A DNA stretch of 61,875 bases from Sutterella seckii (GCF_009183815.1 NZ_WEHX01000005.1:1-61875); one strand, 5' to 3'. Counted from the first letter of the stretch, positions 44,031 to 53,190 are shown. Translations and numbers: made by a program. The notes: a model not told the origin generated them from the sequence alone.

Positions 44031-45230
44031 ATGCTTTACAACTTCATGTCCGCCTTCGTGGCCTGCCTTGTGGTGGTGCTCTTGGGCGAATGGCTCTCCA
44101 AGCTCACCAAGGGCTGGATTCCCTCAGTCTTCATTTCTGCAGTCATTCTTCTTCTCTGCTTCTGGACTTTCCTCCCGAAGACGGTGGTGGCGGACGCCAA
44201 GATCCTGCAGCTCGGCTCGACCGTTGCAATCTTCCTTCTGATTGCTCATATGGGCACGCTCTTTTCCCTTAAGCGCCTCCTTGAGCAGTGGAAGACCGTG
44301 ATCATCTGCCTCGCGGGCCTCTTCGGCATGTGCACGCTCGCCTGGTTCGTCTGCCCGCTCCTCATGGACAAGACCCTCGTCATTACTGGCCTTCCCCCGC
44401 TCGCGGGCGGCATCGTTGCGACGACCATGATGCAGAAGGCTGCGCAGGACGCCGGTCTCCCCGTGGCGGCAGTCTTTGCGATTTCGATGTACTGCATTCA
44501 GGGCTTTGCCGGTTATCCGCTTACCGCGATCTGCCTGAAGCGTGAAGCGCAGAAGCTCCTGAAGGAAGCCCGCGAAGGTCATCCGGAGGGCGGCGCCGTT
44601 GTCGACAGCCGCCGCGTGATGGCTGACGCCATGGCGCTTCCTGAAAATGAAAAGCGCGGCATTCTTGCCGTCCCGGACGCCTGGAATACGCCTTTCTTCG
44701 TTCTGCTCAAGCTCGCCCTCGTCGGCTGGCTGGCACTTGTGATCGGCATTCTCACGGGCGTGAGCGGCGCGATCTGGGCGCTCGTTCTCGGTGTGATCTT
44801 CTGCCGCCTCGGGTTCCTCGAGCCTGACGTGCTGAGCAAGACCGGTTCGAAGGACCTTCTCTTCTTCACTCTGATCATGTTCGTCTACAGCGGCCTCGCC
44901 GACTGCACGCCGGCGCTCCTCTTCGACCTGATCGGACCGATGCTCATTCTTCTCGTGATCGGCCTCTGCGGCATGGGCATCATGGCCTTCATCGTCGGCA
45001 AGATCCTGAAGATTTCCCCGTGGCTCGGCTATGCCAACTGCCTCACGGCGCTCTACGGCTTCCCCTTCGACGCGATCATGACTGAAAAGATCTGCCATGA
45101 TGAAGGCGCCAACAAGGAAGAGGTCGACTATCTGATGAGCCGTCTCTTCCCCTCGATGATCGTGGGCGGGTTCGTTACGGTGACGATTACTTCCGTGGTG
45201 CTCGCCGGCATCTTCGTCAAGTTCCTCTGA
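44031..45230 (+). CDS. GltS-like secondary transporter, substrate unknown
   Basis: A 399-residue inner-membrane protein with about ten hydrophobic segments and a hydrophilic loop near residues 170-215. The motif GLPPLAGGIVATTMMQKAAQ in the first half and the symmetrical arrangement resemble Na+/glutamate symporters (GltS), but similarity is only general. It is followed by an M20 amidohydrolase gene 92 bases on and another M20 gene further on. The natural reading is uptake of an acylated or carbamoylated amino acid that these enzymes cleave. Confidence 0.65.
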   Translation: MLYNFMSAFVACLVVVLLGEWLSKLTKGWIPSVFISAVILLLCFWTFLPKTVVADAKILQLGSTVAIFLLIAHMGTLFSLKRLLEQWKTVIICLAGLFGMCTLAWFVCPLLMDKTLVITGLPPLAGGIVATTMMQKAAQDAGLPVAAVFAISMYCIQGFAGYPLTAICLKREAQKLLKEAREGHPEGGAVVDSRRVMADAMALPENEKRGILAVPDAWNTPFFVLLKLALVGWLALVIGILTGVSGAIWALVLGVIFCRLGFLEPDVLSKTGSKDLLFFTLIMFVYSGLADCTPALLFDLIGPMLILLVIGLCGMGIMAFIVGKILKISPWLGYANCLTALYGFPFDAIMTEKICHDEGANKEEVDYLMSRLFPSMIVGGFVTVTITSVVLAGIFVKFL

Positions 45231-45243
45231 TTTCTATTTCTTC

Positions 45244-45301
45244 CTGACGTAAGGCGTTCAGGAGCTTCTCCCGGAGAGGCTCGCCTGAGCGCCTTATGTC
45301 A
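45244..45301 (+). repeat. Long intercistronic hairpin
   Basis: About 18 bases (TGACGTAAGGCGTTCAGG) pair with CCTGAGCGCCTTATGTCA with two wobble positions. A shorter inner stem lies around ttctcccggagag. There is no T tract. It sits between the transporter and the amidohydrolase and may stabilise the upstream mRNA or act as a weak terminator. Confidence 0.6.
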
Positions 45302-45321
45302 TTATCCGGACGCAATCAAAA

Positions 45322-46497
45322 ATGACTTTGCAGGACCTTATTGAAAAGTACAGCGCTTATCAGGTTGAGATGCGCCGCTATTTCCACCAGCACCCCGAGG
45401 AAAGCACGAAGGAGGTGAAGACCGCCCAGCGCATCCGCGAGGAGCTCGATAAGGCTGGAATTCCCTGGAGAGTTTGCGGCATGGGCACTGGCACCCTCGC
45501 GCGCATTGAAGGCAAGCTCCCCGGGAAGACCATCATGCTGAGAGGCGACATTGACGCGCTTTCCGTGACGGAAAAAACGGGTCTTCCCTTCGCGAGCGAA
45601 AATAAGGGCGTGATGCATGCCTGCGGCCACGACTGCCACATCTCGATGCTCCTTACCGCCGCGCATATGCTGAACGACGTGCGCGACCAGATCAAGGGCA
45701 CGGTTCTGCTCGCCTTCCAGCCTGCCGAGGAAATCGGCCGCGGCGCGCAGTCGATGATTACCGAGGGCGCGCTCGAAGGGGTCGACGCCTGCTTCGGCAT
45801 GCACGTCTGGGCGGACTATCCGGCCGGCACCGTCGGCATCCGGAAGGGCCCGACGATGGCGAGCGGCGACAAGTTCACGATTACCGTGAAGGGCAAGTCC
45901 ACGCACGGCGCGCAGCCCCATCACGGCACGGACGCTCTGGTGATGGCCGCTTCGATCGTCATGAACCTGCAGACGATGGTTTCGCGCGAATTCTCCCCGA
46001 TCGATACGGCGGTCGTTACGGTCGGCAAACTGACGAGCGGCACGCGCTTCAATGTTGTTGCCGGCGATGCGGTGATGGAAGGCACGACCCGCACCTTCTC
46101 GAAGGAAATCCGCGACAGCTTCGCCGAACGCATCACGCGCATCGCGAAGTGCACGGCCGAAGCGATGAGAGGCACCGCTGAAGTCAATTACGAGTATCTC
46201 GTTCCGGTCACGACGAATGATCCGAAGATCTGCGACCTGGCAGCTGAGGCCGTGACGAAGATCTTCGGCGAAGGCAAGGTGGTCGAGGCTGATCAGACGA
46301 TGGGCGGCGAAGACTTCGCCTACTACCAGGAGAAGATTCCGGGCGCCATGGTCTTCCTCGGCATCCGCAACCCCGCCTGCAATGCCGTCTACCCGCAGCA
46401 CCACATGTGCTATACGGTGGATGAATCCGTCCTCGTGAAGGGCGCAGCGCTCCATACGCAGACGGCGCTCAATTTCCTCGGCGTCGACCTGAAGTAA
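45322..46497 (+). CDS. M20D amidohydrolase (N-acyl-amino-acid/hippurate hydrolase type)
   Basis: A 391-residue dinuclear metallohydrolase. Metal-site motifs are MHACGHDCHISML, FQPAEEIGRGA, GMHVWADYPAG and, near the end, GGEDFAYY and PQHHM. The family removes acyl groups from N-acyl amino acids, hippurate or aminobenzoyl-glutamate. There is no signal peptide, so the substrate must be imported, consistent with the transporter just upstream. The exact acyl group cannot be read from sequence. Confidence 0.88.
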   Translation: MTLQDLIEKYSAYQVEMRRYFHQHPEESTKEVKTAQRIREELDKAGIPWRVCGMGTGTLARIEGKLPGKTIMLRGDIDALSVTEKTGLPFASENKGVMHACGHDCHISMLLTAAHMLNDVRDQIKGTVLLAFQPAEEIGRGAQSMITEGALEGVDACFGMHVWADYPAGTVGIRKGPTMASGDKFTITVKGKSTHGAQPHHGTDALVMAASIVMNLQTMVSREFSPIDTAVVTVGKLTSGTRFNVVAGDAVMEGTTRTFSKEIRDSFAERITRIAKCTAEAMRGTAEVNYEYLVPVTTNDPKICDLAAEAVTKIFGEGKVVEADQTMGGEDFAYYQEKIPGAMVFLGIRNPACNAVYPQHHMCYTVDESVLVKGAALHTQTALNFLGVDLK

Positions 46498-46525
46498 CGC
46501 CTGAGGCGCGTCTCGCCTGAATGGT

Positions 46526-46572
46526 CCCCGGAGTCCTTTCCCGAATGAGAAGCTCCGGGGATTTTCGTTTTC
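46526..46572 (+). terminator. Intrinsic terminator between the two M20 genes
   Basis: CCCCGGAG (46526-46533) pairs with CTCCGGGG (46553-46560), then ATTTTCGTTTTCTGTTTT. Confidence 0.82.
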
Positions 46573-46591
46573 TGTTTTCCCCATTTTTGCC

Positions 46592-47863
46592 ATGACTCAG
46601 GACACATCTGATTTCGCCCGCGTCTGCGGACCCTTCATTGAAAAACTCTTTTCCGATGTGCGCGAACTCACGCATTCGCCCGCACCGAGACGCGGCGTCA
46701 CGCGCCTCGGCTATTCGCCCGAGGAAGACCGGACGGTGGAATACCTGAAGCGTGCGGGCGAGGCGCTCGGCCTTGAATCGGAAGAGGACGGCGCCGGGAA
46801 CCTCTGGCTCACGCTCCCCGGCCGCGACCGGTCGCTTCCGGCGCTCGTCTCAGGCAGCCACGCCGACAGCGTGCTTGACGGCGGCAACTACGACGGGCTT
46901 GCCGGCATTGCCGCGGCCTTCTGCCCGGTTCTATGGCTGAAGGCCCAGGGCATCGTGCTCCCGCGCGACTACCGCGTGCTCGTTCTTCGCTGCGAGGAGC
47001 AGGGGCTGGTGGGCTCCACGGGGCTTCTCGGAAAATTGAAGCCCGTCGACCTCGACCGCCGCTTCATTGCAGGGGCGCCCACATTGGGCGAGCTTCTCGC
47101 CAGGCACGGCCTGGATGCTCAGAAGCTCACGGGCGGAAAACCCCTGATGGATCTCACGAAGATCGCCGCCTTCTTTGAAGCCCATATCGAGCAGAGCTCG
47201 AAGCTCGACAACTTGAAGACCGCGCGCGTGGGTCTCGTCACCGGGATTCGCGGCATACGGCTCAACCGCAGAATCCGCGCGATCGGCGTGGGCGCGCATG
47301 CGGGCGCAATCGACTTCCCCTACCGTCATGATGCGGCCTGCGCCTGCGCGCGCTTTGTTTCGCACATCTACGACAAATGGGCGCATGCCCTTGCGATGGG
47401 CGACGACCTCGTCGTGACGACGGGTTCGATCCGCACGCCTGATACGGCGATCCCGAACAAGATTGCGGGCGAATGCGAGATGACGCTCGACATGCGCTCG
47501 CTCGACGATGAGGCCTTTGCGCGCTTCTCTGCCGTCATCGACCGGGAGCTCGACGAGCTCGCCGCGGAAATGGGCGTCACCTTTGAAGCAGACCCCTCCA
47601 TCATCATTCCGCCCAATCATTCCGATCCGGTGCTGATGGCGCATCTCAGAAAGGGCGCCGAGTCGCTCGGCATCGGCGTTCAGGAAATGCCTTCGGGCGC
47701 GGGCCACGATGCGGCGAATTTCGGTGCGGCGGGGATTCCCTTTGCGATGCTTTTCATCGCCAACCAGAAGGGATCGCACAATCCCGATGAAGCCATGAGG
47801 ATGGACGACTTCCTCGCGGCTGCGCGGGTCCTCACGGAGGCTCTCGTCCGCTACGACGAATAA
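46592..47863 (+). CDS. M20 Zn-dependent hydrolase (allantoate/N-carbamoyl-amino-acid amidohydrolase type)
   Basis: A 423-residue enzyme of the hydantoinase/carbamoylase branch. The signature SGSHADSVLDGGNYDGLAG contains the first metal ligands. RCEEQGLVGSTG carries the bridging Glu, AHIEQSSKLD the next His, and PSGAGHDAANFGAAGIPFAM is the C-terminal signature. Family members cleave N-carbamoyl or ureido groups from amino acids or allantoate, releasing ammonia. No allantoin or pyrimidine genes are present. It may work with the preceding amidohydrolase and transporter to scavenge modified amino acids. Confidence 0.87.
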   Translation: MTQDTSDFARVCGPFIEKLFSDVRELTHSPAPRRGVTRLGYSPEEDRTVEYLKRAGEALGLESEEDGAGNLWLTLPGRDRSLPALVSGSHADSVLDGGNYDGLAGIAAAFCPVLWLKAQGIVLPRDYRVLVLRCEEQGLVGSTGLLGKLKPVDLDRRFIAGAPTLGELLARHGLDAQKLTGGKPLMDLTKIAAFFEAHIEQSSKLDNLKTARVGLVTGIRGIRLNRRIRAIGVGAHAGAIDFPYRHDAACACARFVSHIYDKWAHALAMGDDLVVTTGSIRTPDTAIPNKIAGECEMTLDMRSLDDEAFARFSAVIDRELDELAAEMGVTFEADPSIIIPPNHSDPVLMAHLRKGAESLGIGVQEMPSGAGHDAANFGAAGIPFAMLFIANQKGSHNPDEAMRMDDFLAAARVLTEALVRYDE

Positions 47864-47908
47864 GCGGAAGAAAGTCCGGGAGAAGCTCTCCCAAAAAATT
47901 TCCGAATT

Positions 47909-47945
47909 GAAAAAAAAGGCCGGAGGCATGTCTTCCGGCCTTTTT
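47909..47945 (+). terminator. Bidirectional terminator
   Basis: GGCCGGA (47919-47925) pairs with TCCGGCC (47934-47940), flanked by A8 and T5. It separates the converging carbamoylase and LysE-family genes. Confidence 0.9.
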
Positions 47946-47968
47946 CCTTAGAAGCTTTCAGCCATTCC

Positions 47969-48622
47969 TCAAGCCATCTGAGCGGCCACGGCCTTCACGA
48001 GGACGCTCACGCCGAAGAAGATGAAGAGCGCTCCCGAGACGCGGTTCATGATGGAGGAAGCTTTCGGGCCCGAAAGGAACCGTCTTGCCCAGGCGGCCGA
48101 GTAGCTGTAGCAGAAGTGGATGACGATGCCCGTGCCCGCAAAGATGGCGAGGAGCACCGCCATGCGCTCGACGTAGGGGTCCTCGGGCGCCACGAACTGC
48201 GGCAGGAGCGAGACGAGGTAGACGAAGAGCATCGGGTTCGTGAGCTGGAGCAGAAACGCGGAGAGAAAGAGCGATCCCCCTCTGGGCTTCGGTCCCTTTT
48301 CGGATTCAATTTCGCCTTCCCTGAGGGATTCGAAGCTCTTTGCCGGACTATGCCAGGCGCGCCAGCCGAGGTAGAGAAGGACGATCGCCGAGGCGACCTG
48401 GAGCGCTGTAAAGAGAACGGGCGATGTGGTGAGGACAGCGCCCAAGCCCACCGCGCAAAGGAGCGCAATCACGAAGGAGCCGAGAACGTTGCCGAGGGGC
48501 GCCTGCCAGGCAGAGCGCATGCCGCCTCTCAGTGCCGAGGAAATCGTAAAGAGAACGCCGGCGCCGGGGGTGAGGACGGTAACGAAGGTGATGGCAAAAA
48601 AGACGGAAAGGTCGTGCATGCC
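47969..48622 (-). CDS. LysE/RhtB-family amino-acid exporter
   Basis: A 217-residue membrane protein with about six hydrophobic segments. The N-terminus MHDLSVFFAITFVTVLTPGA holds the LysE-family TPGP-like motif (here TPGAG). GNVLGSFVIALLCAVGLGA and LLYLGWRAWHS are also typical. The ATG at 48622 matches family starts. ATG 48646 would add eight residues. The likely role is export of amino acids or homoserine-lactone-type compounds, perhaps relieving excess made by the neighbouring hydrolases. Confidence 0.88.
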   Translation of the reverse strand, partial: GMHDLSVFFAITFVTVLTPGAGVLFTISSALRGGMRSAWQAPLGNVLGSFVIALLCAVGLGAVLTTSPVLFTALQVASAIVLLYLGWRAWHSPAKSFESLREGEIESEKGPKPRGGSLFLSAFLLQLTNPMLFVYLVSLLPQFVAPEDPYVERMAVLLAIFAGTGIVIHFCYSYSAAWARRFLSGPKASSIMNRVSGALFIFFGVSVLVKAVAAQMA

Positions 48623-49001
48623 GGATCGGGGAAAAGCGGGTGACAAAAAGAGGCTGATTCCAAAATCTTAGAGCCCGAAGATGCGCCCGGCTCTCAGCGT
48701 TTTCGCGGATTGGCGCCGCCCGGGTTGATGTCTGAGAAAGCGATGCTCTATGCGCTGATACGCCCTCTGATCGGGGGTTCTGCTTAGAGATGCGCGTGTT
48801 TTCACGATGTGAAGACGATATTCTTTAAAGAATATTCTCTGCGAAATTCGGGATGTCACGTTTCCGGAGGGGCTCGAGGAGTCCGTCCGCCGGATGTCCG
48901 TCCCGTGAGGAGAAAACACCCGTCTTTTTGGTTGTGCAGAGGGGGGGTTAAGCGGGAAGCGAAAACCCCGAGGCTGCGCATTTATTTCATGAGGCAAGCC
49001 G
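48623..49001. other. Divergent intergenic region between lysE-like and hydratase genes
   Basis: About 380 bases without a credible ORF. It contains an 18-bp perfect palindrome (listed separately), a G7 run near 48942 and otherwise no terminator or RNA that I can support. Promoters for both divergent genes should lie here. Confidence 0.5.
48818..48835. promoter_or_regulatory. 18-bp perfect palindrome, candidate operator
   Basis: ATATTCTTTAAAGAATAT is perfectly symmetrical and AT-only in an otherwise GC-rich region. It lies between the divergent LysE-like and hydratase genes. This form suits a dimeric helix-turn-helix repressor, for example MarR or GntR type. No regulator gene is adjacent. Confidence 0.5.
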
Positions 49002-49775
49002 ATGAATCTTTCCACACTCCCGAAGGCGCTCTTTGAGGCATATAAGAACAACGCTCCGCTCGAAATGAAGGCCTGCGAAGGCATTCTCAACGACTTCGAA
49101 ACCGCTTACGCGGTTCAGCGCGCGGTGGCCGAGCAGAAGGGAGAGCCTACGGGCGGCTACAAGATTTCGCTCACGAGCAAGACGACGCAGGACATGTTCG
49201 GCACGACTGAGCCGCTCTTCGGCGAGCAGATCCCCTCGCACATTCTTGCTGCGCCTGCCGTCCTCCAGATGGCAGAAATGAATGAGCCTCTGATCGAGGT
49301 CGAGCTCTCGATGATCCCGAAGGTTGATCTCGAGCCCGGCATGTCGGACGAAGAGCTCCTCAGGAATGTGACCGTCGCGGGCGGCATTGAGGTTCCGGAT
49401 GCGCGCTTCAAGGCCTGGTTCCCGGCCCTCAACAAGTATCTCGTCGTCGCGGACTGCGCCGTCGGCGGCTACATCATTCACGGCACGCCCGTGGACGGCA
49501 CGAAGCTGAAGCTCGAAGACCTTCTCAAGATCCATGTGGATCTCCTGAAGGACGGCAAGGTCATCAAGTCGGGCGACTCGACTGAAGTGCTTGATCAGCC
49601 GATTCATGCGCTCAAGTGGCTTGTCGAGGCGCTTGCGAAGCGCGGCAGGAAGCTCACGGCCGGTCAGGTTGTTTCGACGGGCACCTTCTTCGTGCCGCCG
49701 AAGCTCGAAAAGGGCGAATACATCGCCCGCTACTCGGGCGCCATCACGGAAGACGTCAAGCTCTCCGTTCGATAA
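49002..49775 (+). CDS. 2-keto-4-pentenoate hydratase / fumarylacetoacetase-fold enzyme
   Basis: A 257-residue protein of the MhpD/4-oxalocrotonate-decarboxylase branch. Typical features are GGYKISLTSKTTQDMFGTTE, where the Lys binds substrate, and the metal ligands in IEVELSMIP, with a later Glu. The family hydrates or decarboxylates 2-hydroxy-dienoates in aromatic breakdown. No ring-cleavage genes are nearby, so the substrate is unclear. ATGAGGCAAGCCG precedes the ATG. It is monocistronic, ending in a terminator. Confidence 0.82.
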   Translation: MNLSTLPKALFEAYKNNAPLEMKACEGILNDFETAYAVQRAVAEQKGEPTGGYKISLTSKTTQDMFGTTEPLFGEQIPSHILAAPAVLQMAEMNEPLIEVELSMIPKVDLEPGMSDEELLRNVTVAGGIEVPDARFKAWFPALNKYLVVADCAVGGYIIHGTPVDGTKLKLEDLLKIHVDLLKDGKVIKSGDSTEVLDQPIHALKWLVEALAKRGRKLTAGQVVSTGTFFVPPKLEKGEYIARYSGAITEDVKLSVR

Positions 49776-49802
49776 AGCGCTTTCTCGGGAATAATTGCCT
49801 GA

Positions 49803-49847
49803 AAGCCCGGCAGCCGGATGCCTTCCGCTGCCGGGCTTCATTTTTTT
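49803..49847 (+). terminator. Intrinsic terminator
   Basis: AAGCCCGGCAGC pairs with GCTGCCGGGCTT, a 12-bp perfect stem, then CATTTTTTT. Confidence 0.92.
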
Positions 49848-49940
49848 GGGAAAGCGCTTGGAGCTCCAATCTGATTTAATGGGAGAAAGTCATCTGCCGC
49901 TGCAGAACAAACCAAGGAATCGGAGAGGAAGGAGAAAATC

Positions 49941-52436
49941 ATGGCAGCCCCGAAAGGGAGAATCTTCACCGACGCGGATCGAGAGGAGCTTGATGCCCTT
50001 GACGACGGCACTTCCATGTATGCCTGGCGCGTGGAGCATCTGATCGACGAGAAAATTGCGAAGGGCATTGCCGAAGGCCGGTTCACGGAGGAAGAGGCCG
50101 CGGAGGATCTCGAGGCGGCGCTCCGGCTTTCCTATGCGCTCAACAACATGGACAGCTACGAAAAGTACGTCCGGGCCGTGAAGGTTCTCCGGCGTGCTGA
50201 GAAGAATGCAGCGGGCTCGGGCGCTTATTGGTATCGGCTCGGATCGGCGCTCAACTATCTCGGGAAAATCGAGGAGGCAAAGGAGGCGGCCGACCGCGCC
50301 GTGGCGGAGGAGCCTGATTATCCCTGGGGATGGCTTCTTCTCGGGAGGCTCTGCGCCCATTTCGGACTCAGGTCTGAGGCTCAGGAAGCGCAGAAGCGCG
50401 GTCTCGCGCTCGTGCCGGATGATCCGGAGTTCCTGATGCTCGGAGAGGATATCGAGCGAGGCGCCGATCTCGCCCGGATGGAATACCACCTCATCGACCC
50501 GGAAGCCGAAAAGGCATTGCGCGAGGATGCGCTCCCTTCGAACGATCTTCTCGAAAAAATACGGTCCTGCCATTGCATCCTCACGGATCCGGAGGGGCTT
50601 GCTGCGGCGAAAAGAGCGCTTCCCTTAAAAGACTGGAAGCCGGCGGATCCGCCTGACGATCCCTTCTGCCGCGGCGTCTTTGCGTTCGGGAAGGGCGAGG
50701 TGGAAATCGTTTTCCGCATGAATGAAGCCGGGTTTTCGCACATGCCGGCCTGGTGGCTCGCAGGTCTCGCGCGCCTTCTTCCTTCAGCGCTCGAAAGTTT
50801 TGAGAAGCCCCGTCTGGTTGAAGTGCAGCAGAACCGGATCGTCGCCGTCTATGCGGCAGACGAAGAATCTGATGAGGAAATCGTCAGATACTACGACTTA
50901 AGCCATATCAGCACGGACGATTCGTCTGAGCTGAGGAGCGGCGGGGAGGGCGCCGAATACGAGCCCGGCGAGAAGGCGCTGCTCGAGAAGGTGGAGGCTC
51001 TCAACGAACTTTCCGAATACCAGAGAATCATTGATCTTCTGGAGGCGCTGCCTCCGGAAAAGCGCACGTGGCGGCTCTCGGGCGAACTCGCCCGCGCCTA
51101 CAACAACCTTGCAGAGCCCGGAGACGACGAACTCTTTGAACGGTCGATTGAAATCCTCGGCGCATCGCGAAGCGCCGCGGGGAGCACTTTCCTCTGGAAC
51201 TACCGCATGGGCTACGCGCTCTACTTTCTCGACCGGGACGGCGAAGCGCTCAGGTTTTTCGAAAGGGCGCTCGAGAAGAAGCCCGGCGACGAGGATGCGA
51301 TTGCGCGCCTTGAGGCGGCAAGACGCGGCGTGACGCTTCCCATCTTCTTCAAGCCCTTCAGAAATCGCGTGAAGCTCGTCTGGCGGCGCTTTTCTGACGA
51401 AGCTGCCGTCGTCATGGATCTGCTTCGCGAAGGGCGGATGGTCGAGGCGAGAGAACGGGCAGAGCGCATTTTCCACCCGGTCGCGATGAACTGGGGATTC
51501 GGGCTCGGTCTGGATGAGCACGGCCGGGGACTCCTTTTCTTTTCGCCGAAGGGAAGGCTCAGCGAAGCATTCCCTCTCGTGCATTTCGCCGACCGGATGC
51601 CGGAAGCCCTCGCGGAGAAATGGTCGCTCAAGCTGGGACGCGGCCCGGGAATTCATATCGGAAGCGGCGCCTTCCGGTCAGGGATCCGTCCGGAGGAGCT
51701 CACGCTCTGGGTGGACCAGGAGGAATCGGGCTGGCGGGTGAGCTTTTATGCGGAGAGCTTCCGCGGGATCTCTGAGGAGGATGCCCCGGCGATCTTTGAG
51801 GATCTCGGCACGATGATCGAGGATGCGGTCGGCGAAGCCGTGAGCATGCGCCTTGTCCGCGGCATTTCCATCATGAAGGCGAAGCGCGGTGAGCCCGGGA
51901 TCAGGATGAATGAACTCGCCCGATGGTTCCATGAACACGTGCCGATGTCGGCGGATTTCGACATGCGCCTCGTGATCCGAGAGAAGCTTGAATTCTGGCT
52001 CAAGCCCGATCCGAGGGCGCTGGAACTCTACTTCGACATCGGTCCGGGCTTCACGCAGTGCGCGGCCTTCATGAATGAATACCGGGCCGATGAGGCCGAG
52101 GCCCTTGACGCCTTCCAGAGGATTGGCGCCGCAGCGGGCTTCTTTGCCTTTGAATTTGCGCCGGATCTGGATAGAGAGGCACGGGACGAAGCGGAGCGCC
52201 GCGCGATCGCGGATTTCAAAGCCGCGATGGCGGAGTTTCCTGAAGAAGGCTTGGTCTGCGGCGAAGCGCAGTCGCAGGACCGCGCTTATGTCGAGGTGAT
52301 GCTCTGGGATTCGAGGGTTTTCCTGAGCAGAGCGGCCGCGTGGCTTGAGCGCTATCCCGGGATTGAGCGGGCGCTTTTCAGGACCTGGAGGCGAAGAGCG
52401 GGAAATGTCATTCTGAAGGCGCCCGGAGAAGGCTGA
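49941..52436 (+). CDS. Large TPR protein of unknown function
   Basis: An 831-residue soluble protein without signal or membrane segments. Residues about 95-170 and 395-455 each hold TPR-type helix pairs (GAYWYRLGSALNYLGKIEEA and LWNYRMGYALYFLDRDGEAL). Between and after them are mixed alpha/beta regions (AGFSHMPAWWLAGLARLLP, LLFFSPKGRLSEAFPLVHFA, LARWFHEHVPMSADFDMRLV). It is very rich in Glu and Arg. I do not recognise a named function. The LLFFSPKG part vaguely recalls uncharacterised TPR proteins of gut Firmicutes. GGAGAGGAAGGAG precedes the ATG. It stands alone between two terminators. Confidence 0.75.
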   Translation: MAAPKGRIFTDADREELDALDDGTSMYAWRVEHLIDEKIAKGIAEGRFTEEEAAEDLEAALRLSYALNNMDSYEKYVRAVKVLRRAEKNAAGSGAYWYRLGSALNYLGKIEEAKEAADRAVAEEPDYPWGWLLLGRLCAHFGLRSEAQEAQKRGLALVPDDPEFLMLGEDIERGADLARMEYHLIDPEAEKALREDALPSNDLLEKIRSCHCILTDPEGLAAAKRALPLKDWKPADPPDDPFCRGVFAFGKGEVEIVFRMNEAGFSHMPAWWLAGLARLLPSALESFEKPRLVEVQQNRIVAVYAADEESDEEIVRYYDLSHISTDDSSELRSGGEGAEYEPGEKALLEKVEALNELSEYQRIIDLLEALPPEKRTWRLSGELARAYNNLAEPGDDELFERSIEILGASRSAAGSTFLWNYRMGYALYFLDRDGEALRFFERALEKKPGDEDAIARLEAARRGVTLPIFFKPFRNRVKLVWRRFSDEAAVVMDLLREGRMVEARERAERIFHPVAMNWGFGLGLDEHGRGLLFFSPKGRLSEAFPLVHFADRMPEALAEKWSLKLGRGPGIHIGSGAFRSGIRPEELTLWVDQEESGWRVSFYAESFRGISEEDAPAIFEDLGTMIEDAVGEAVSMRLVRGISIMKAKRGEPGIRMNELARWFHEHVPMSADFDMRLVIREKLEFWLKPDPRALELYFDIGPGFTQCAAFMNEYRADEAEALDAFQRIGAAAGFFAFEFAPDLDREARDEAERRAIADFKAAMAEFPEEGLVCGEAQSQDRAYVEVMLWDSRVFLSRAAAWLERYPGIERALFRTWRRRAGNVILKAPGEG

Positions 52437-52483
52437 AGGCTTTCCGGAAGCCTGAAATCCCGCACGTGAAGCCCGCGAGAGCG

Positions 52484-52521
52484 AAAAAAGGCAGCTTCCC
52501 CGCCAGAAGGAGGAAGCAGCC
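52484..52521 (-). terminator. Intrinsic terminator after leuD
   Basis: On the minus strand GGCTGCTTCC pairs with GGAAGCTGCC (one mismatch), followed by TTTTTTCGC. Confidence 0.85.
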
Positions 52522-52562
52522 AGTCATGGGCAAAAGGGATTTTTGAGGAAAAGGCGCGCGGA

Positions 52563-53177
52563 TCAGCCGAGGGGCTTAGCGCGCCAGGCCGGCATCGTCG
52601 CCTCATAGGCGGCGATCTTGTCCTCGTCCTTCAGGGTGAGGCCGATCGCGTCGAGGCCTTCGAGCATCATCCAGCGGCGGAAGGGATCCACCTTGAAGCT
52701 GAAGTGGAGGTCCCCCGCCGTGACGGTTTCCTTTTCGAGGTCCACAGTGACTTCCATGCCCTTTTCGGATTCGAGCTTCCTGAAGAGCGCGTCGATTTCA
52801 GACTGCTTGAGCTCGACCGGAAGAAGGCCGTTCCCGAGGGCATTGTTCTTGAAGATGTCGGCAAAGGAGGGCGCAATCACGCAGCGGAAGCCGTATTCGA
52901 GGAGCGCCCAGGGGGCGTGCTCGCGGCTCGAGCCGTTGCCGAAATTGGCCTGCGCAACGAGGATCCCGGCGCCCTTGTATTCCGGGTAGTTGAGCACGAA
53001 CTCGGGATTGGGCTTCGTTTCCTCGGCGTCGAGCCAGCGGTGGTCGTGAAAGAGATGGTGCCCGAATCCCTTCCTGTCGACGGCAAGAAGGAATTGCTTC
53101 GGGATGATCTGGTCGGTGTCGACATTGGCGCGGTTCAGAGGAACTGCGACAGACGTGAAGACGGTGAATTTCTGCAT
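52563..53177 (-). CDS. leuD: 3-isopropylmalate dehydratase small subunit
   Basis: LeuD and LeuC isomerise 2- to 3-isopropylmalate in leucine synthesis. The 204-residue product starts [20 protein letters not shown] and has [26 protein letters not shown] and [12 protein letters not shown], all standard. An upstream in-frame start (53228) would overlap leuC and is rejected. It lies 13 bases after leuC. Confidence 0.97.
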   Translation of the reverse strand: MQKFTVFTSVAVPLNRANVDTDQIIPKQFLLAVDRKGFGHHLFHDHRWLDAEETKPNPEFVLNYPEYKGAGILVAQANFGNGSSREHAPWALLEYGFRCVIAPSFADIFKNNALGNGLLPVELKQSEIDALFRKLESEKGMEVTVDLEKETVTAGDLHFSFKVDPFRRWMMLEGLDAIGLTLKDEDKIAAYEATMPAWRAKPLG

Positions 53178-53190
53178 TGCCGGAATTCCT

